A stretch of 64,000 nt of DNA from Rotaria sp. Silwood1 (taxonomy: Eukaryota > Rotifera > Eurotatoria > Philodinida > Philodinidae): positions 741,781-805,780 of the forward strand of contig CAJNOP010000078.1 of the NCBI GenBank assembly GCA_905250075.1, in the 5' to 3' direction. The notes below the pieces were generated by a model. It did no database searches, was not told the DNA's origin, and saw only the letters and a list, made by a program, of their open reading frames with translations. Below, in pieces: positions 13,062-20,169 of the stretch (within the stretch, counting starts at the first letter, position 1; each line of letters starts with the position of its first letter). A program made the translations under genes and the position numbers.

Positions 13062-14275
13062 CCCCCCCCCCCCCCCCCACTCCCCCAGAGATGGAACCGG
13101 TACAGGTCTGGATTTTGGATCGACCTGTCGAAACAGCCTTATACCGATGTATATTTTTCATTTTCCTGCTCTATGATGGTATTCATATGAAAACACACGT
13201 GGCACCAAGACTAGTTCCACTGATCACACAGGAATTTATTTAAAAAACAGTTTTCAGAATGCCCATCAGTGAGACTATTGTTATCAACGGTGAAACATTA
13301 TACTAATATGCGTGAAAGTACGAGGGTAGCCCGCAAGAGAGTTCACTCTGAAACAAGGTTTCATTTCAAGCCACAGCCTATTGTCTGTAGATCGATATTT
13401 TGTCGGTAAGTCCGATTTTCTCTTTTACACTGACGTATCATCAGCATCCTGCTTAGTACCGGTAGGCTAGTTTTGGCCAGTAGACCGGTCAGATCAACTT
13501 TTTTCCGTTAATCGGTTTCGGTCGGCAAACCTGTATGGACCGGACAGACCGGTTTTTAGTGGTAGACCGGTTCCATCTATGGCCGGAGATACATTAAAAA
13601 GCTTGTTAGAGCAGCCCGTTTGGGACTGAAATGCGGCACTCACGTATATACTTCAGCGTCATTATCCTAATATGCAATATAGATAGTATAAAAACATGAA
13701 TTTTTAATTTTCCGACAGGCGCCCTTATTTTTCGTCTTCTTTGTTGCTATTCGCTCAGTATTTTTCATTTTTAACAATGCTTTTTTCTTTAATTTTACAT
13801 TTTTATTATAAGAAGCATTGAATTATATGGCGAATGAAGCGATTATATATATATATGTATATACATTATTTGAAACCTGGCCGCTAAGGTCTGCAATGGA
13901 GGCCTACGTTGCTGTGATCTATAATTGGGGCGAAGGGGGGGGGGGGGGGGGGGGGCGTATGTTTATAATGTTCTCTTTCGTTCCTATTGTTTTTAAGGGG
14001 GGGGGGGGGGGGGAGGAGCCGCGAAACCTTGAACTTAAAACTTACACTCACTATTTTCTTTGAAAATATACGTGAGTTCCACAAAAGAAGTTTCACTGTA
14101 AGAATCAATGTATTATTGGTAAAACAGTTTTACCGGTATAGACTGGTTTCAACCGATAGATCGGTTTTGCCGGTCCGGTGGGGTCTGATTTGGTTGAACC
14201 GGTACCCATACCGGTCTGAAAAAAATCAGGCCCGTTTCATCTCTGACCCCTCCCTCAGACCCCCCCCCCCCCCCC
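13062..14275. mobile_element. Composite element bounded by C-tracts with ACCGGT-rich inverted arms
   Basis: The left edge is a 17-base C tract (13062-13078) followed by CAGAGATGGAACCGGTAC. The right edge, read on the minus strand, is a 16-base G tract (14260-14275) followed by CAGAGATGAAACGGGCC. These edges are imperfect inverted repeats. Both arms carry many degenerate ACCGGT/AGACCGG words (13455-13575; 14130-14220). The centre holds a second TIR element (13634-14085). No transposase is visible. Confidence 0.5.
13634..14085. mobile_element. Inner TIR element with two long G tracts
   Basis: The ends GGCACTCACGTATATA and ATATACGTGAGTTCC are inverted complements, the same termini as the element at 7466-7740. 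Inside are G tracts of about 21 (13935-13955) and 17 (13997-14013) bases. The ACTTACACTCA/TTAAAACTTACAC stretch at 14035-14050 is the reverse complement of the start of the 7466 element, so the two belong to one family. Confidence 0.55.
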
Positions 14276-14604
14276 AACAACTTCCAAGGATCTAAATTCA
14301 GTGTAGGCATCGACGTAGCTGAGTGAAAAATGATATCCGACCCGCACGTACCAGTTACCTCTTACAATACACAACCTTAACTGCATATCCACCAAACCAT
14401 CCCTTATAATGCAGTTTTCCATTACGATCGAACTAAAAAATGTCACATCGATTCCTCGCAGTAAAACCCAACCTACATCGCAATACATACGATAAATCGA
14501 AGCACTAAATGTTTCTAACCTATACCAAACAGAATGGTCTTTCAATTACAAAACTCTTCTCAACCTCGTTCTAAAATACTTTTTACGCTTGCTTCTGTTT
14601 TCAG

Positions 14605-14765
14605 AGCAAACAACCGGTGTCAGCTACAACAAAGAAACAAACTATCGGATCCACATATATTCAAACGGTGCCAGGTATGAGGCTAAATATTCACAAATCT
14701 CTCACCATCGATTAAATCATTCATTTTGCCAAAACCGATTGGCCAACGTAATAAGCGAAAAGTAA
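14605..14765 (+). CDS. Candidate exon with a diverged MORN motif, phase-compatible with the metalloproteinase
   Basis: A strong polypyrimidine acceptor ends at 14604. In phase 1, as required by metalloproteinase exon 4, the frame reads into IHIYSNGARYEAKY, which resembles one MORN unit (compare FIWPNGDKYEGQF in the array just downstream). It then reaches an in-frame TAA at 14763-14765. This same frame continues as the MORN array after the stop. So the sequence could be the true C-terminus of a metalloproteinase-MORN chimera of about 377 residues, a broken start of the MORN gene, or an exon with an unseen intron (donor GTAATA at about 14749 to an AAG near 14793 would keep phase but lacks a pyrimidine tract). 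Low certainty. Confidence 0.35.
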
Positions 14766-15545
14766 CCGGGACAATTTCAAAACGACAATAAGCACGGACG
14801 AGGCACATATTACTTCGCCAACGGTAACAAATACACAGGTGATTGGGTCGATGATAAAAGGACGGGTGAAGGTGTACACATTTGGTCCGATGGTGATAAA
14901 TACGAGGGTCAGTACAAAGATGATAAGAAGCAGGGACGAGGCACATATTACTTCGCCAGCGGTAACAAATACACAGGTGATTGGGTCGATGATAATATGA
15001 CGGGTGAAGGTGNNNNNNNNNNCTTCAAAGATGATAAGATGCACGGACGAGGCACATATTATTTCGCCAGCGGTAACAAATACACAGGTGATTGGGTCGA
15101 TGGTAAAAGCACGGGTGAAGGTGTATTCATTTGGCCCAATGGTGATAAATACGAGGGTCAGTTCAAAGATGATAAGATGCAGGGACGAGGCACATGTTAC
15201 TTCGCCAGCGGTAGCAAATACAGAGGTGATTTGGTCGATGATAAAAGAACGGGTGATGGTGTATTCATTTGGCCCAGTGGTGCTAAATACGAGGGTCAGT
15301 TCAAAGATGATAAGATGCACGGACGAGGCACATATTACTTCGCCAACGGTAACAAATACACAGGTGATTGGGCCGATGATAAAAGGACAGGTGAAGGTGT
15401 ATTCATTTGGCCCAATGGTGATAAATACGAGGGAAAATTCAAAGATGGTAAGCAACATGGAATAGGAAAAATGCAGTATTCCAATGGAAATATCAAACAG
15501 GGCCTGTGGTCTGATGGAGTATTCTTGAAATTTTTCCAGCGTTAA
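14766..15545 (+). CDS. MORN-repeat protein, 5' end incomplete or broken
   Basis: Open for 260 codons after an in-frame TAA at 14763, ending at TAA 15543-15545. The protein is a tandem array of 23-residue MORN motifs in pairs (GRGTYYFASGNKYTGDW and GEGVFIWPNGDKYEGQF), about eleven to twelve motifs, with a terminal diverged unit (HGIGKMQYSNGNIKQG) and a short hydrophobic tail. MORN arrays form extended beta-hairpin rods that bind lipids or proteins at membranes and cytoskeleton. No credible ATG precedes the array: the first Met in frame is inside a repeat. Ten Ns at 15013-15022 interrupt it without changing frame. It may be the 3' part of the upstream gene or a pseudogene. The long antisense open frame over it is a by-product of repetition. 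Confidence 0.7.
   Translation, partial: PGQFQNDNKHGRGTYYFANGNKYTGDWVDDKRTGEGVHIWSDGDKYEGQYKDDKKQGRGTYYFASGNKYTGDWVDDNMTGEGXXXXFKDDKMHGRGTYYFASGNKYTGDWVDGKSTGEGVFIWPNGDKYEGQFKDDKMQGRGTCYFASGSKYRGDLVDDKRTGDGVFIWPSGAKYEGQFKDDKMHGRGTYYFANGNKYTGDWADDKRTGEGVFIWPNGDKYEGKFKDGKQHGIGKMQYSNGNIKQGLWSDGVFLKFFQR
14777..15480 (+). repeat. 138-bp tandem repeat encoding MORN pairs
   Basis: The word GGACGAGG (or its variant GGAATAGG) recurs at 14796, 14934, 15045, 15183, 15321 and 15459. All intervals are 138 bp except the one spanning the Ns (111 bp). Units are highly similar in DNA, indicating recent amplification or homogenisation. Confidence 0.9.
15013..15022. other. Assembly gap (10 N) inside the MORN array
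   Basis: Repeat periodicity shows that 27 bases are missing beyond the 10 Ns if exactly one unit is involved, so the true gap is about 37 bp, or 37 plus a multiple of 138. Copy number is therefore uncertain. Confidence 0.9.
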
Positions 15546-15670
15546 TCTGATCTTGTGTCATCATTTAGACACCTCGTGGAAAGATAATTTTTTGTAGCGT
15601 TTGTCATAAAGCTAAGGAAGATGGCTAGTTGGAAACCATCAATGTTCGAAAAGATGTGATGTTGTGCATC

Positions 15671-15803
15671 TGGTGTGGGTGTGGAAGTGGGTGTGTGGGC
15701 GTGGGTGTGGGTGTGGGTGTGTGGGCATGGGTGTAGATGTAGGTGTGGGCGTAAATGGAAGAGAGGATTCATAGCCATACCCACACCCACACCCACACCC
15801 TTC
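15671..15803. repeat. Telomere-hexamer hairpin module B2
   Basis: The cleanest copy: GGTGTGGGTGTGG then GTGGGTGTGGGTGTGTGGGC, core GTAAATGGAAGAGAGGATTC, and an opposite arm CCCACACCCACACCCACACC followed by TTCGC. It lies just beyond the 3' end of the MORN array and at the edge of duplication copy 2. Confidence 0.8.
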
Positions 15804-17235
15804 GCAAAGAGCTCGAATATGCCGCTAACTTTACTTGCGTGGATAAGATGCAAATGATTAATGTACACATGATGTATGTTTAAAATATTGGGAGAAATCT
15901 TTCTGAACGTTTTCCAAATGTAAAATTTGCAGTTTTAAGCGTCTTTAAAAAAGAAGATATAAAGTCCGCACAATAAATATAATTATAGAATAGGATAACT
16001 AACAACATGTACGATTATTACTCTACTTTTAAAGAATAATCGTTGGTATTGCTATTATTGGACTTGAATGCTCTAATGTATGAGAAAAAGACCGGATTGT
16101 ATCACTTTATTTCACTTTTCTAATGAAATTAGATAGATAGAATTACAAAGTATACTATCGAGCAGTGCTTATACTCTAGTATGGATTTATTTAGATATGT
16201 ATTGGCTAAAGCAAAATTTGGAGTTATTTTTTTCTATCAAATAAAATCAAAACATATGTGAACTATTTGCAATTCCCTGATATGTTTTGTTCTGTTTATT
16301 CTTCGTGCAACTTTACAACAAAAGACTGCTTTGAAATTTTTTTGCGACTAAATAAATTTGTTTGTTAATAAATAAAATAGAAAACAAGAATGAATGTATA
16401 TTTTCGAGAATGTGTGTAAGTTTTAAGTTCAAGGTGTTCCGGCTTCCCACCCCTTACAGACACATAGCAACGGAAGAGAACATTACAGACATGCCCCCAT
16501 TACGAACAGGCTACCATTATAGACCTCAGCAACCGCGCACAGAAGACTTCAGATGCTGTACAATATTTCAATGTTTTCATAATTATTTGAAAACAACTAT
16601 TTTTCAGTTGACAAATGATGCATTATGATAACAAGTTTGAACGATATACATGAGTTCCACATTTCACCTCCAAAGGAGATGCGCTGAGAAGCTTTTTTAT
16701 TGATACGCAATTTTTCAAAATTCGTCCAGATAACATTTTGATAAAAACTATTTCGTTTAAATTGCTAATATTAATAAATGATTGTTACCAACTTCTATTG
16801 AATATCAGCCATCAGCACAGATCAAAAAAGATGAATCGTTTCTGCTCCAAACTAGAGAACTTTGATCAGCGAACTTCTGCTTTTATATTTCTACTATTTC
16901 CTCAAGTTTACCAGGCAGAAACTACATTTTTTAGGCGGAAATATACTAGAAATTCACGAACCTAAAAATTTTTATTTTCACGTTCAGGTTATAAGTGTAT
17001 TAATGGGTAGAGCGCTACACACTAAACAATGTCGAACTGGCAAATCGCTTTAGAATCAAGACTATGCATTAAGTACATCTGAATGAGCTCTGAAAACTCC
17101 GAAAAGACTTTGTGGTCTTAGCTGCAGTATCGCAGCAGCAATAAAATAAAAGCACTAACTCGTTTCAGGTTATTCATGGCTGGTTTGAGCCTACATAATT
17201 CGCAGTCCTGACTCAATATCGATTGTTTTTTCATT

Positions 17236-17320
17236 TGAAGGCGTGGGATGTGGGTATGAGTGTGGATTTTAATGAACTATTCATCTACACCCATACACCA
17301 CACCCACACTCACTCACAGC
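17236..17320. repeat. Telomere-hexamer hairpin module A3
   Basis: Counterpart of A1: edge TTTGAAGGCGTGGGATGTGG, core AATGAACTATTCATCTAC, then CCACACCCACACTCACTC. Confidence 0.7.
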
Positions 17321-17388
17321 ATTTGATTTCAGATGATTTCCACTCGAACACCGAATGCCTTCTGAAAAATGTGATTGAGTTGATTTTC

Positions 17389-17476
17389 TCGAAGGTGTGA
17401 GTGTGGCGTATGGGTGTAGATGAATAGATCATTAAAGTCCAACCCCACCCCACATTCACATCCACACCCACACCCA
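17389..17476. repeat. Telomere-hexamer hairpin module A4
   Basis: Counterpart of A2: edge CTCGAAGGTGTGAGTGTGG, core GTAGATGAATAGATCATT, then CACATCCACACCCACACCC. It is much shorter on the CCCACA side than A2, so the hexamer arm varies in length between duplicates. Confidence 0.7.
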
Positions 17477-17483
17477 AAGCTTC

Positions 17484-17998
17484 TCAAGGGCTGTTCTATA
17501 GGGGTATCCAAAGGTCCTCAAGGGCTTCCCTACAGGGGTACCCAAAGGTCCTCAAAGGCTTTCCTACAGGGGTACTCAAAGGGCATCAAGGGCTATCTCT
17601 TCGGGACATCCATAGACCTTCAAAGGCTATCATATAGGGATGACCATAGGTCTTCAAGTGTTAACCAATAGGGATACCTAAAGGTGATCAGACGCTATCC
17701 AATAGTGGTAGCCATAGGCTCTGGAAGCCTATCGTATTGGGGTGGTGACAGGCTCTCAAGAGATATCGTATAGGGATATCCATATGTCGTTACGCCGGAA
17801 TCTAGGAGCTATCTATAAGTTCTGAAGGGCCGTCTCATGTGGGTATCTATAGATGATCCACGGCCATCGTAAGGGGGATACCCCTACGTCATCAAGCCCT
17901 ATCGTATCGAGATATCCATAAGTCTTTAAGGGCTTTCATGTAGCGCTAGTTATAAAAGTTGAAGAATGTCTATATGTGGTACCCATAGGTATTCAAAG
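17484..17998. repeat. Degenerate 34-bp satellite array
   Basis: About 15 units of roughly 34 bp with the consensus theme CAAGGGCTATC...TATAGGGG.TACCCA.AGGT. Units diverge from each other, more so toward the right end. It directly abuts hairpin module A4. The same unit occurs in inverted orientation at 19755-20012. Confidence 0.8.
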
Positions 17999-18199
17999 AT
18001 AATTGAGATTTCTTATTGTTAACTTTTCAAGGACTATCTTATGGTAGTTCTTGTTACTCTCCAACAGCTCTCTGGGTAAGGTATGTCGGGTGTTGATTAT
18101 GGTTCCACCGATATCTGCTGGTAATAGTGACACAGTTTGAGAGTCATTTAGGCTTTCGGCATGTAGCTGTTCGACGAACGCTACTTGTTCGTCAATCAT
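17993..18199 (-). CDS. Unrecognised short ORF, possible exon
   Basis: A 68-codon frame starting MIDEQVAFVEQLHAESLNDS with balanced, protein-like composition, unlike the surrounding repeat. No family is recognised. It begins next to the 34-bp array and may be a relic or an exon of the same unknown gene as 19090-19289. Confidence 0.2.
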   Translation of the reverse strand: MIDEQVAFVEQLHAESLNDSQTVSLLPADIGGTIINTRHTLPRELLESNKNYHKIVLEKLTIRNLNYL

Positions 18200-18725
18200 G
18201 GTTTAGTGGTGAATGTGGCAGATTTAAAGCAAAATAGATGTTATTCGAAAGTTACAATGATTTTGATGATTAAACGAATCGGAGACCACTTTCTATTGCC
18301 GAACGTCTATACGAAGTCCTTCTAAACATTCGTAAACTTTTGAAGAGTTTCGAAAGAGATTACAGAGCTTTGAAATGGTTTCGTCGGTCCGAACGACAAA
18401 GGGAAAATTCTTCACAGTTAGTTTCAATTATGACAACCAATGGAAGTTCCATATTGTACGTATTCTTCTTTCAGTGTAGGAGATACTTTGTTAGAGGGTA
18501 ACCTAAAAGGAGTGCAGTTCAGTTTTACTTAAGGTAATCAGATTGGACTGCTTTGCTTAACTGAAGGTAATTGAGTTAAGTTATGGAATGGTTTTAGTGC
18601 ACAATTAGTATTATTCGGAACGAATTCCGGTTAGGAAACTTGAATGAAGTTTGCGTTTCTTTTGATCAAAGTTCTATTCACCATTAGGTATCTCACAGAT
18701 GCAGCTCCGAAGCTTGCAACAGATG
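18200..18725. other. No gene seen
   Basis: Mixed-composition sequence inside the interval flanked by inverted satellite arrays. No motif-bearing frame or RNA gene is recognised. Confidence 0.35.
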
Positions 18726-18845
18726 ACTGAAAGAGCTGGATGTGAGTGTGGGCGGTGTGGATTTGTGGGTTCGAAGTCTGGGTGTAGTCGTTGATGTAGG
18801 TCTGAATAGAGAAAAAAATACTCACGCTCACACTCACACCTTCAA
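18726..18845. repeat. Diverged telomere-hexamer hairpin module C
   Basis: GGATGTGAGTGTGGGCGGTG on the left and CTCACGCTCACACTCACACC on the right, then TTCAAGAA. The centre (GATGTAGGTCTGAATAGAG) is only loosely like the A/B cores. Confidence 0.5.
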
Positions 18846-19089
18846 GAAATTCGCGTTTCTAAAAACTACGTCCATTATAGGCGACATAAAACAGGGCTGT
18901 GTTGACCAACCAACATGATATGATGATAAACCCCTGATTGGCCAAGAAAAGATCATGCAGAACCCTTAAAATAAAAAATAAAAAACGTTTTTCGAATGTC
19001 ACTTGGTTGTTCCCTCACAACAATTTGCTTCAACTTTGCTTTTAATAAATTTCAAGTGGTTCTAGCAAAAGAAGTTACCGTTATCTTAC

Positions 19090-19289
19090 CGAGCAATTCA
19101 TAACGGTGACACTACTAGCTTCTGAGTAAAAAGTGACTGAAAAATCAGTGAACCTGATGTATCTGTTATTGTAAGGATACAATATATTATCCTTGAGGCC
19201 AATCCTAGGGCTATAGGCATTCTCTTTCTTATGGCCAGAACAACAGTATGCTTTTCCATCAGCATAGTGACGCGCCAATCCACTCGAAT
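19090..19289 (-). CDS. Probable internal exon of an unidentified gene
   Basis: On the minus strand a pyrimidine-rich acceptor (TTTTTTTAGTTAATCAG) precedes a 200-base open stretch that ends at a consensus donor (TCG|GTAAGA). The encoded piece includes GLARHYADGKAYCCSGHKK and ends SEASSVTVMNCS, with three cysteines and many aromatic residues, like an extracellular domain. No family is recognised. I could not find convincing partner exons nearby, so it may be a gene fragment stranded between the inverted satellite arrays. Confidence 0.35.
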
Positions 19290-19645
19290 CTGATTAACTA
19301 AAAAAAACAACTAATCAGACTACAGAAAAATTCTTCCTCTTGTAGACAGGATGAATCGAAGGGCTGCTTTATGAATTTATAAAGGATAACGACAAGCCTC
19401 TCTAACTGGTAAAGACAAGTTCATGGAGCATCTTGATTATCAGAAAACAAACCTTTTCTCGAAATTCATTCATTCTTTGTCTCAACATATCTAATTTCAC
19501 CTTGATTTCTTCAAAGTCAACGCACTAAAATATGCCACTTTAACTATAATCCTGAAGTGAAACTGTTTTTAAAGTTAACCTGCCACTTCAGGTTGAATTC
19601 GAGCACCTCCTCTGAAACCAGCTGTTCTAGTAAGATCCGCTTTCT

Positions 19646-20165
19646 ATCGAAAGAACTGTTCGAGCAACTACTCCAGAAGAAACTAAATATGAACTGTCGC
19701 ACCTTTACCCACGATTATTCCCAAACGATAGCCCTGCAGGACCTATCATTAATCTTGTATGACAGCCTTTGAGGATCTATGAGTATCCCCATAGGTCAAC
19801 CCTTCAGGAACTATCTACACCTCCATCGAATAGGGCTTAGAGACTTATAGGTTCTCCTATTGGATAGACATTGAGGACATATCCCTAGCTTTACAGGATA
19901 CTCCTTGAGGACCTATGCGTAGCTCTATAGGATAGCCCTTGAGGACTTTTGGGTATCCCCTATAGGATAGTTCTTGATGACCTTCGGGTACCCTTGTAGG
20001 ATAGGCCTTTATGGAAAAGAGCTGTTCTGTGAGATGAGCTATTTTGAAAAGAACTAGACAAAAAGTTCGTCTCCTATCAAAAGAATTGTCCAATCAAATC
20101 AGCTCCTCTCAAAGGAACTGTTCGAACAGCTCCTGACAGAGGAACTAAAGCTCAACTGTCATACC
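19646..20165. repeat. Direct repeats flanking the right satellite array
   Basis: About 60 bp at 19646-19706 (AAAGAACTGTTCGAGCAACT...) recur at about 20103-20165 (AAAGGAACTGTTCGAACAGCT...) at roughly 75-80% identity in the same orientation, bracketing the inverted 34-bp units. They could be long terminal-type direct repeats or a separate tandem duplication. Confidence 0.4.
19755..20012. repeat. 34-bp satellite array, inverted relative to 17484-17998
   Basis: About 7-8 units such as CCCTTGAGGACTTTTGGGTA and CCCCTATAGGATAG, which are reverse complements of the left array theme. Confidence 0.75.
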
Positions 20166-20169
20166 TCTT

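Larger units (their letters stand above)
11810..14604 (+). other. Large repeat-filled intron or interval between metalloproteinase exon 4 and the MORN exon
   Basis: It opens with a strong donor (G|GTGAGTGG) and closes with a strong acceptor (CTTCTGTTTTCAG). Inside are an open frame at 12036-12332 without family motifs, a GA run near 12920, and the nested homopolymer/TIR elements at 13062-14275. Whether transcripts really span it is an inference from splice signals and matching phase. Confidence 0.5.
15839..17476. repeat. Segmental duplication, copy 2
   Basis: Direct copy of 6637-8644 with scattered substitutions and deletions, for example about 150 bp missing before 16410. It contains the 379-bp stretch identical to copy 1 (16414-16792). 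It ends in hairpin modules A3 and A4, which correspond to A1 and A2. Confidence 0.85.

Noticed and set aside
13022-14545. Poly-Pro and poly-Gly frames around 13.0-14.5 kb
   Set aside because: They come from homopolymer C/G tracts in a repeat element.
14721-15458. 245-codon minus-strand open frame over the MORN array
   Set aside because: It mirrors the 138-bp repeat, is interrupted by the same Ns, and encodes a repetitive hydrophobic sequence with no family signal; the plus-strand MORN reading explains it.
15004-15465. Second plus-strand frame over the MORN array
   Set aside because: Off-frame shadow of the tandem repeat.
17484-17998. CRISPR-like array
   Set aside because: The 34-bp units are contiguous and degenerate, with no unique spacers, in a eukaryotic context.
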